Shown piece by piece: positions 5,649 to 10,943 of a stretch of DNA of 10,943 nt; the first letter of the stretch is position 1; the number at the start of each line of letters is the position of its first letter. Both the position numbers and the translations under genes were made by a program. The notes beneath the pieces were generated by a model that was not told the origin of the DNA, ran no database searches, and saw only the letters and a program-made list of their open reading frames with translations. This DNA is from Nitrospinota bacterium (lineage in GTDB: Bacteria > Nitrospinota > Nitrospinia > Nitrospinales > VA-1): assembly GCA_022567815.1 (NCBI GenBank), contig JADFGI010000069.1, forward strand, positions 1 through 10,943, written 5' to 3'.

Positions 5649-6578
5649 TCACTTGAATAGCAGGCTTTTGCGGCGGTTCAATTCCGCGAGGATCACCCCC
5701 GTGGCGACCGAAACATTAAGCGATTGCATGTCTTCGCCCCCTGGAATTTGGACAAGAGCATGGCAACGTTTTTTAACTTTTTCCGAAAGCCCCTCATTTT
5801 CGTTGCCCACAACAACAATACATGGAAACGAAATTTCCGCATCGTAGAGAGAGCCGCTCGAACCCGCATCCGCGCCTAAAACGAAAACCTCCCGTTCGCG
5901 GAAATCCCGCAATGCCGAAGGCAGATCGGAACTTTGATACATCGGAACCGTTTCCAAGGCCCCCTCGGCCATTCGTGCGGCGGATGACGTGACCTTCGCC
6001 TGGTCTTCGTGATTGCCAAGGATCAATCCCGCCACCCCAAAAAAAGCGCAGGACCGTAAAATAGCGCCCAGATTATGCGTATCCCCCACCCGGTCCAGAG
6101 CCACCATCACCGCGCCTGCCTCAACGGATTTACGAAGCAACCCATGAACCGACTTCAGCGTCACCGGGCGGACCACCATCACTGCGCCCTCGTGATGAGC
6201 GCTGGCGGCGACTTTGCCCAAAGATTCCGCGTCGAGTTCTCGGTAAGGGAGTTTATGGGTTTGGCACCAGCGTTTCACCGCCGCCATACTTGAGGAACGT
6301 TCCTTGCTAAAAAATACCCGCCGGATGTCATCAGGCCGCTTTTTAAATACGGCCATGCAGGCATTCCAACCATAAACCGTGAACTCCAGATCCTTGAGTG
6401 GTTTGGAAAAAGATTTCGGTGCAGATTTTTCGTCAGACGAATTTCGGGCCGGAGATTTTTGGGCGGCCGGTTTTCCGGTTGATGTTTTTTTAATAGTAAA
6501 TTTTCTTTTATTTTCTGTTCGCTTTAACAATGTCGATTTTCCGGAAATGACCTGGTTATTAATAAGAGATGGATTCAA
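5649..6578 (-). CDS. TrmH/SpoU-family RNA 2'-O-methyltransferase, RlmB-like
   Basis: 309 residues. A lysine- and serine-rich, probably disordered N-terminus (1-65) precedes the SpoU substrate-binding domain (VYGWNACMAVF.., about 67-140, with HHEGAVMVV) and a SPOUT knot domain. All three SpoU motifs are intact: LDRVGDTHNLGAILRS (161-176, with Asn169 and Arg175), VVGNENEGLS (256-265) and IPGGEDMQSLNVSVAT (278-293). Such enzymes methylate a ribose in rRNA or tRNA using S-adenosylmethionine. The layout resembles RlmB (23S G2251), with an N-terminal extension like that of YfiF; the exact target is not decided by sequence. The longest frame starts at TTG 6578-6576 with GGAGGGG rather far upstream (14 nt); a second TTG at codon 17 is possible, so the start is uncertain. 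It is probably cotranscribed with the DUF2231 gene that follows. Confidence 0.9.
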   Translation of the reverse strand: MNPSLINNQVISGKSTLLKRTENKRKFTIKKTSTGKPAAQKSPARNSSDEKSAPKSFSKPLKDLEFTVYGWNACMAVFKKRPDDIRRVFFSKERSSSMAAVKRWCQTHKLPYRELDAESLGKVAASAHHEGAVMVVRPVTLKSVHGLLRKSVEAGAVMVALDRVGDTHNLGAILRSCAFFGVAGLILGNHEDQAKVTSSAARMAEGALETVPMYQSSDLPSALRDFREREVFVLGADAGSSGSLYDAEISFPCIVVVGNENEGLSEKVKKRCHALVQIPGGEDMQSLNVSVATGVILAELNRRKSLLFK

Positions 6579-6711
6579 AGGAGAAGGATTTAACCCCTCC
6601 CCACCTCAGTCCGTTGCCCTGTGGGTACTCATCCATTGGAGGAGAGGAGGAAACATTCAGCACTATTAAAAATTCGGTCAGCCATAAACTCATCGAACGT
6701 CAACACTGGGT

Positions 6712-6743
6712 CCAGCGTCACGCTGGTCCAGCCCCCAGGCTGG
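6712..6743. repeat. REP-like tandem palindromes, copy B
   Basis: Two adjoining palindromes: CCAGCG-TCA-CGCTGG (6712-6726) and CCAGCC-CCCA-GGCTGG (6728-6743). The second is the same element as at 4807-4822. The stop codon of the solute-binding protein gene is the TCA loop of the first palindrome. Confidence 0.65.
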
Positions 6744-7557
6744 TTGGAACCACCGACGAGTTTCCCAGATCCCATTTTGTGTGCAGTTTCTGGACGGTAC
6801 CATCCGACAGTAACTTTTTTAGCGCGGTGTTTATCTTCCCCAGCAACTCGTGATCTTCCTTGCGCAAAACCATGCCGTAATATTCTTCGGTGAGAATATC
6901 TCCCACCATCTTGATCTTCTGGAAATAATCCTTTTTCTGATTTTTATAATACAACGTCGCGGTGCTTTCGCCCAGAACGGCATCGATTTCACCATTGATG
7001 AGATCGATCACGGCGTGGCCGTGGGCGTCGTAGCCTTTTTTCTTAAGAGACGGGTACTTTTCCAGATAAAAATAAGCCGTGGTTCCGTTTTGGGCGCCTG
7101 CAATGAGATTTCGGTCCCTGAGGTCCTCAACGGACCGGATGCCTTCCAAATCTTTCCGCACCACCAGCGCCAGACCACTTTTAAGATAGGGAATGCTGAA
7201 CGCCATTCTCTCTTTTCTTTCTTCGAGGATGGTGATGGAACTGATGACCAAATCAAACTTGCCGGTGATGAGCCCGCCGAATAAACCCGGAAACGCCACC
7301 GAGATAATTTCGATTTCGAACCCGGCGTGATCGGCGATGGCTTTTATGAGATCAGGTTCGAATCCGGTCAGCTGGTTCTGGTCGCTGATAAACGCCATGG
7401 GAATCAAATTAGTGTCAGTGGCGACAACGATTTTTTGCCGCGCCTGAAAATTTTCCGAGGCTTTCTCTCCGCATCCATTAGCGGTCCACAGCAGGGCCAG
7501 CAGGAAGAAAAAAACAACGACTTTGCTGGCAGGAAACATTTTAACAGACCAAATCAT
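6718..7557 (-). CDS. ABC transporter substrate-binding lipoprotein, family 3 (amino acid type)
   Basis: 279 residues. A signal peptide (hydrophobic 13-24) ends at a plausible lipobox TANGC with Cys29, so the protein is probably a lipoprotein facing the periplasm. The mature part is an SBP_bac_3 fold: IVVATDTNLIPMAF, GFEPDLIKAIADHAG, FDLVISSITILEERKERMAFSIPY (Arg114, the usual carboxylate-binding Arg), NGEIDAVLGES, and KLHTKWDLG near the end. Where GlnH-like proteins carry an Asp that holds the amino group, this one seems to have Glu197. Ligand unknown, probably an amino acid or related small acid. The start ATG has AAGGA 6 nt upstream and lies inside the 3' end of the ABC ATPase gene (17-nt overlap), so the two are coupled. 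The last eight residues (TSLGAGPA) are encoded by a REP-like palindrome and may be an added tail. Confidence 0.9.
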   Translation of the reverse strand: MIWSVKMFPASKVVVFFFLLALLWTANGCGEKASENFQARQKIVVATDTNLIPMAFISDQNQLTGFEPDLIKAIADHAGFEIEIISVAFPGLFGGLITGKFDLVISSITILEERKERMAFSIPYLKSGLALVVRKDLEGIRSVEDLRDRNLIAGAQNGTTAYFYLEKYPSLKKKGYDAHGHAVIDLINGEIDAVLGESTATLYYKNQKKDYFQKIKMVGDILTEEYYGMVLRKEDHELLGKINTALKKLLSDGTVQKLHTKWDLGNSSVVPTSLGAGPA

Positions 7558-8662
7558 TATGAGTCCTTTCGGACTTATCGGGTTTATCGAACAGAATCAC
7601 GTCTTTGACGGAAAAAAGGATTGTAACCCGCTCGCCTGTCTGAAAGGAAAGTTTATTATCTTCATTTGAATCATGCCCCACCGGCACCGTACAGGTTTGG
7701 CCGTCTTGCAGTTTCGTTTTGTACAAGGTTTGATTTCCCAAAAATGTTTTTTCGATGATGATGGCATTTATGCGGTTCCAATCCGGACTGCTTTTATTTT
7801 CCGAACAGAAAAACATTTTCTCTGGCCGGATGAAGCAGGAAACCGCCTGACCAGGCGGGCGTTTGAATTCGGTTGCACAATTGATTTTCAGTCCACCGCC
7901 CAAGGCGACGACGATTCCGTTTTCGTCCTGCCGTTCGACTTTTCCCGAAAGCCGGTTGACCGCTCCCAGAAACCCCGCTACAAAAGGGGATTCCGGGTGA
8001 TTGTACAAATCCGATGGCGTTCCGACTTGCAGGAGCCTGCCGCCTTCGAGGATGCCCATGCGCGTGGCCAGGCTCATCGCTTCTTCCTGATCGTGGGTGA
8101 CGAACAAAAAGGTGATCCCAAGGGCGGCCTGCATTTCTTTCAATTCCTCACGCAACCCGTGCCGCAGGCTGGCGTCCAAAGCCGAAAGAGGCTCGTCCAG
8201 CAATAAAATTTTAGGACGGTTGATGATGGCGCGGGCGATGGCCACCCGTTGCGACTCGCCGCCACTGAGTCTGCCGGGGTAGGCGTTGTGTAATCCAGTG
8301 AGATGCGTGATTTCCAGAAGTTCTCCGATTTGCCGGGTGATTTCAGGTTCGGGGATTTGGCGTATCCGTGGGCCGACGGCGATGTTGTCGTAAACCGTCA
8401 TGTGAGGAAAAAGAGCATAGCTCTGAAAAATAAACCCTACGGGCCGACGCTCCACAGGCATGGAGACCACATCTTCTCCCTCGATTAAAATTGCGCCATG
8501 ATCGGGTCGCTCAAATCCTGCCAGCAAGCGAAGCAGGGTGGTCTTGCCGCATCCACTTCGGCCCAGCAAAATGAACCTCTCGCCAGCCTGGATTTCGAGT
8601 GATACGTCCTGGATCACGCTATTCGCGCCAAAAGATTTTGATAGAGACTTTAAATGAACCAT
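7541..8662 (-). CDS. ABC transporter ATP-binding protein, PotA/FbpC-like with TOBE-type tail
   Basis: 373 residues. ATPase domain: Walker A GRSGCGKTT (34-42), Q-loop Gln80 in FIFQSYALFPHMTV, signature LSGGES (132-137), Walker B ILLLDEP (152-158), SALD and switch His190 in VTHDQEEA. After VGTPSDLYNHPESPFVAGFLG the C-terminal 130 residues (FIRPEKMFF, GNQTLYKTKLQDG, GERVTILFSVKDVILF) look like the TOBE/OB regulatory domain of spermidine, iron and sulfate importer ATPases. It powers import at the inner-membrane face. Its partner gene is a family 3 (amino acid type) binding protein, whose usual ATPases lack a TOBE tail, and no permease gene is present, so the transporter is incomplete here. The ATG at 8662-8660 has no clear Shine-Dalgarno sequence. 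Divergent from purD. Confidence 0.92.
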   Translation of the reverse strand: MVHLKSLSKSFGANSVIQDVSLEIQAGERFILLGRSGCGKTTLLRLLAGFERPDHGAILIEGEDVVSMPVERRPVGFIFQSYALFPHMTVYDNIAVGPRIRQIPEPEITRQIGELLEITHLTGLHNAYPGRLSGGESQRVAIARAIINRPKILLLDEPLSALDASLRHGLREELKEMQAALGITFLFVTHDQEEAMSLATRMGILEGGRLLQVGTPSDLYNHPESPFVAGFLGAVNRLSGKVERQDENGIVVALGGGLKINCATEFKRPPGQAVSCFIRPEKMFFCSENKSSPDWNRINAIIIEKTFLGNQTLYKTKLQDGQTCTVPVGHDSNEDNKLSFQTGERVTILFSVKDVILFDKPDKSERTHNDLVC

Positions 8663-8771
8663 CGTCTGATATTGTAAAAAAATGTGTTTGAGTTCAGGGT
8701 CATCGTATTACAGAATTAGGCAATTAATTTCATAATGAGCTGTTGATAGCAAACGTGAAAAGTTTAAAAAC

Positions 8772-8798
8772 TTGCAACCTGCGCCTATTTTATATAAA
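8772..8798 (+). promoter_or_regulatory. Possible purD promoter
   Basis: TTGCAA (8772-8777) and TATAAA (8793-8798) are 15 bp apart, a short spacer, about 50 bp before the purD start. A perfect AAGTTT-AA-AAACTT palindrome (8760-8773) touches the -35 box and could be an operator. No PurR box was recognised. Confidence 0.35.
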
Positions 8799-8848
8799 TT
8801 TCGGCTTTATGACACCTCGATGTTGATCGGAACGAATTGGGAGAAAAA

Positions 8849-10114
8849 ATGCGAGTATTGATTGTGGGAGGCGGAGGCCGGGAACATGCCCTGGCCTGGA
8901 AGATCGGCCAAAGTCCGAAAGTGGAAAAAATCTTCTGCGCTCCGGGCAATGCCGGAACGGCAGAGGTCGCGGAGAACGTGGACATTCCGGCGGATCAGGT
9001 GAACCGTTTGCTGGAGTTTGCCCTGGAAAATAAAATCGGCCTCACCGTGGTAGGACCAGAACAACCTCTGGTTCTGGGCATCGTCGATAAGTTCCAGGAA
9101 AAAGGCTTGCGCGTTTTTGGTCCCTCGGCACAGGCGGCGGAACTGGAGGGAAGCAAAGTATTCTGCAAAGATTTGATGAAGAAGTATGGCATCCCCACCG
9201 GGGAATACCGGGTGTTTGAAGCCCCTGAGTCCGCGCAGGATTATGTCATGGCCCGAAAAGAAAAATTGGTGGTCAAGGCCGATGGACTGGCGGCTGGCAA
9301 GGGAGTCATCATTTGTAACGACGGCCAAGCGGCCGTTAAGGCCATACAAACGATCATGAAGGACAAAGCCTTCGGCGAGGCGGGCAACCGGATCGTGGTG
9401 GAAGAGTTTCTCGAAGGCCAGGAAGTCTCTCTGCTGGCGTTCACCGACGGCGAAACCGTTTTGCCGCTCGACGCGGCTCAGGATCATAAAGCCGCTCTCG
9501 ATGGCGACCGGGGACCCAACACCGGCGGCATGGGGGCCTACTCTCCCACGCCCATATTCACCGAGGCGCTTAAACGTGAGGTTATGGAAACAATCATGAT
9601 CCCCACAGTTCAAGCGATGGCGGAGGGAGGCCGACCCTTTCAGGGAATCCTGTATGCCGGACTGATGCTGACCGCCAACGGCCCCAGGGTTCTGGAATTC
9701 AACGTCCGGTTTGGCGATCCTGAAACTCAGCCGCTTCTCATGCGCATGCAAAATGATATCGTTCCTCTGTTTGAAGCCTGTATCGACGGTTCGCTGGACG
9801 AGCAGGAGGTGGAGTGGAAACCCGAATCGGCGGTGTGTGTGGTCATGGCCGCTGAGGGGTATCCCGGATCTTACGAAAAAGGGAAAGTGATTCACGGTTT
9901 GCAGGCGGCGGGTGAACTTTCGGATGTCCAGGTGTTTCACGCAGGTACAAAATGCTCCGATGGCGACGTGGTCACCAACGGCGGCAGGGTCCTGGGCGTG
10001 ACCGCCCTGGGCGGCGATTTCGCAAAGGCAATCGCCAACGCTTATAACGCAGTGGAGCAAATCTCATGGGAGGGGGTACATTACAGGAAGGATATTGGTC
10101 GTAGAGCCAAGTAA
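8849..10114 (+). CDS. purD: Phosphoribosylamine-glycine ligase (GAR synthetase)
   Basis: Second step of de novo purine synthesis: joins phosphoribosylamine and glycine using ATP, in the cytoplasm. 421 residues, the normal family length. The N-terminal domain begins MRVLIVGGGGREHALAWKI; VVGPEQPLV follows. The ATP-grasp domain has VVKADGLAAGKGVIIC (about 142-156), EEFLEGQEVS, LDAAQDHK, DGDRGPNTGGMGAYSP (about 219-234) and EFNVRFGDPETQPLL (about 283-297). The C-terminal domain ends GVHYRKDIGRRAK. The ATG at 8849 is chosen because GGGAG lies 6 nt before it and the family starts exactly there; an upstream in-frame TTG at 8837 would overlap that site. The gene is single, divergent from the ABC ATPase. 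Confidence 0.98.
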   Translation: MRVLIVGGGGREHALAWKIGQSPKVEKIFCAPGNAGTAEVAENVDIPADQVNRLLEFALENKIGLTVVGPEQPLVLGIVDKFQEKGLRVFGPSAQAAELEGSKVFCKDLMKKYGIPTGEYRVFEAPESAQDYVMARKEKLVVKADGLAAGKGVIICNDGQAAVKAIQTIMKDKAFGEAGNRIVVEEFLEGQEVSLLAFTDGETVLPLDAAQDHKAALDGDRGPNTGGMGAYSPTPIFTEALKREVMETIMIPTVQAMAEGGRPFQGILYAGLMLTANGPRVLEFNVRFGDPETQPLLMRMQNDIVPLFEACIDGSLDEQEVEWKPESAVCVVMAAEGYPGSYEKGKVIHGLQAAGELSDVQVFHAGTKCSDGDVVTNGGRVLGVTALGGDFAKAIANAYNAVEQISWEGVHYRKDIGRRAK

Positions 10115-10156
10115 CCTCCCGTAGATTAATAATTCATAAAAGGAACCTGTAAAAAA

Positions 10157-10174
10157 TATTCCCGATCAGGAATA
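10157..10174. promoter_or_regulatory. HipB-type operator O1
   Basis: TATTCC-CGATCA-GGAATA, an 18-bp palindrome. Flanking bases extend its arms to 9 bp (AAATATTCC / GGAATATTT, 10154-10177). It has the span of the known HipB site TATCC-N8-GGATA. It lies 74 bp upstream of the -35 box. Confidence 0.8.
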
Positions 10175-10206
10175 TTTAAAGATGTTTTTCACTTAAACCA
10201 ACCCCA

Positions 10207-10224
10207 TATTCCCGACCGGGAATA
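10207..10224. promoter_or_regulatory. HipB-type operator O2
   Basis: TATTCC-CGACCG-GGAATA, a palindrome with continuous arms TATTCCCG and CGGGAATA. It starts exactly 50 bp after O1 and ends 6 bp before the predicted -35 box. Confidence 0.82.
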
Positions 10225-10230
10225 ATATGC

Positions 10231-10259
10231 TTGATTTTTGCTTGGATTGCCCTTAAAAT
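10231..10259 (+). promoter_or_regulatory. Predicted hipBA promoter
   Basis: TTGATT (10231-10236) and TAAAAT (10254-10259) with a 17-bp spacer. The predicted start near 10266 leaves a leader under 20 nt. The -10 box and start overlap operator O3, and O2 abuts the -35 side, which fits autorepression. Confidence 0.7.
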
Positions 10260-10274
10260 TACCGTACGGGAATA
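10257..10274. promoter_or_regulatory. HipB-type operator O3, one half degenerate
   Basis: AATTAC-CGTACG-GGAATA: the right half is identical to O1 and O2, the left half matches four of six. It starts exactly 50 bp after O2. It covers the -10 box and the predicted transcription start. Confidence 0.65.
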
Positions 10275-10283
10275 TTAAGGGTG

Positions 10284-10514
10284 ATGATTGTGAAACACAC
10301 GCCGGAGCAAATTGGCAGTTTGATTAGGCAAACACGGAAAAGCCTGAACCTGACTCAGAAGGATTTGGCGCTTACGTCTGGCACTGGGTTGCGTTTCATC
10401 ATTGACCTGGAAAAAGGTAAATCTACCTGCCAGTTCGCAAAGGTGCTGACGGTTCTCCACACCCTGGGGATCAGTCTGACGCTTACTCCTCCCTCCAAGA
10501 TTGGGAAGGAGTAA
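10284..10514 (+). CDS. hipB: HipB-like antitoxin, Xre-family DNA-binding protein
   Basis: About 76 residues, nearly all one helix-turn-helix domain: TPEQIGSLIRQTRKSLNLTQ, KDLALTSGTGLRFIIDLEKG, KSTCQFAKVLTVLHTLGISL. The LTQKDLAL..SG and FIIDLEKGKST wording is typical of HipB antitoxins. HipB binds and neutralises the HipA kinase and represses the operon. The start is uncertain: GTG 10281, ATG 10284 and GTG 10290 are in frame after AAGGG (10277-10281). ATG 10284 fits common HipB N-termini, while GTG 10290 has the best spacing. The stop lies 3 nt before hipA, and three matching palindromes stand upstream, so the assignment as local regulator is well supported. Confidence 0.88.
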   Translation: MIVKHTPEQIGSLIRQTRKSLNLTQKDLALTSGTGLRFIIDLEKGKSTCQFAKVLTVLHTLGISLTLTPPSKIGKE

Positions 10515-10517
10515 GCC

Positions 10518-10943
10518 ATGGCCAAAACTCTGGATGTCTATTTAAATAAAAAATTAGTTGGCCATCTTATTCAGGATGATGATGGTCAAATGAGTTTTGG
10601 TTATTCAAACAACTGGCTGGAAGACACTTTTGCTGTCCCTTTATCGCATTCGCTTCCGCTGAGGGATGGACCCTTCTCACGGAAAGAATGCAGAGGATTT
10701 TTTGCGGGCATTTTGCCAGAAGAGAATAAACGTAAAATCATTGCCGGAAATCTCGGTATCAGCGCTCAAAACGACTATGCCCTGCTGGAACAGATTGGCG
10801 GAGAATGCGCCGGGGCGGTGACGTTTGTTCCGGCGGGAGAGCCGCTACCGGAGCAAAACTACAGATACCGCAGTTTAAATGATACGAAACTCGCCGATAT
10901 TCTCAGACAGTTACCACGCCGTCCGTTGCTGGCCGGTGAGCAA
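10518..10943 (+). CDS. hipA: HipA-like Ser/Thr kinase toxin (N-terminal third)
   Basis: 142 codons are visible, out of about 420-440 in the family; the gene leaves the window. The ATG has AAGGAG at 6 nt and starts 3 nt after hipB. The N-terminal HipA domain is clear: LDVYLNKKLVGHLIQDDDGQ, FGYSNNWL, PLSHSLPLRDGPFS, FFAGILPEENKR, LGISAQNDYALLEQIGGECAG, AVTFVPAGE and RRPLLAGEQ. HipA kinases phosphorylate glutamyl-tRNA synthetase (E. coli) or other tRNA-related targets and cause growth arrest. The catalytic domain and the autophosphorylated Ser loop lie outside, so activity cannot be judged. No sign of decay in the visible part. Confidence 0.94.
   Translation, partial: MAKTLDVYLNKKLVGHLIQDDDGQMSFGYSNNWLEDTFAVPLSHSLPLRDGPFSRKECRGFFAGILPEENKRKIIAGNLGISAQNDYALLEQIGGECAGAVTFVPAGEPLPEQNYRYRSLNDTKLADILRQLPRRPLLAGEQ

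Noticed and set aside
7673..8206. Open frame of 177 codons on the plus strand
   Set aside because: Antisense of the ABC ATPase gene; no domain, composition typical of a shadow frame.
8807..10060. Long open frame (417 codons) on the minus strand
   Set aside because: It is the antisense of purD, whose motifs are unmistakable; the translated product is rich in His, Arg and Gln with no domain.
10154..10177. Rho-independent terminator of purD
   Set aside because: The stem is AT-rich and the same element recurs twice at 50-bp steps ahead of hipB, so an operator is the better reading.

Overview
The window looks like a piece of a Gram-negative bacterial chromosome of moderate GC content. It carries a lipoprotein-type solute-binding protein, a Tat translocase subunit, a DUF2231 membrane-protein pair, bifunctional RibF, PurD and a TrmH/SpoU methyltransferase. 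Nothing in it fixes the phylum. Gene content and style would fit a Nitrospinota- or deltaproteobacteria-like lineage, but that is only an impression.

Left part (1-1923): the N-terminal 253 residues of a Ser/Thr protein kinase of the type abundant in Planctomycetes, on the minus strand. About 1.1 kb without an intact gene follows. It holds a short decayed fragment that reads like an anti-phage dCTP deaminase (AvcD/DcdV type) and two AT-rich 80-bp direct repeats, each built on a TCGACATAT palindrome. This part lies directly against the 3' end of a tRNA-Leu(CAG) gene (1924-2007, minus strand). That is the usual geometry of a genomic island inserted at a tRNA.

Core part (1924-8662): tRNA-Leu with a good promoter; a ribF-flippase operon on the minus strand whose genes overlap by GTGA; divergent from it a tatB-like gene. 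Then comes a palindrome-rich intergenic tract, followed by two DUF2231 membrane-protein genes that converge tail to tail and share stop-codon bases. Further minus-strand genes are a SpoU-family RNA methyltransferase, a family 3 solute-binding lipoprotein, and a PotA/FbpC-like ABC ATPase overlapping the binding-protein gene. No permease is present. A CCAGCC/GGCTGG palindromic repeat occurs twice, each time touching a coding region.

Right part (8663-10943): purD on the plus strand, then a hipB-hipA toxin-antitoxin operon cut by the window edge. Upstream of hipB are three TATTCC-N6-GGAATA-type operators spaced exactly 50 bp apart. The third lies over the predicted -10 box and transcription start, and the second lies just upstream of the -35 box.
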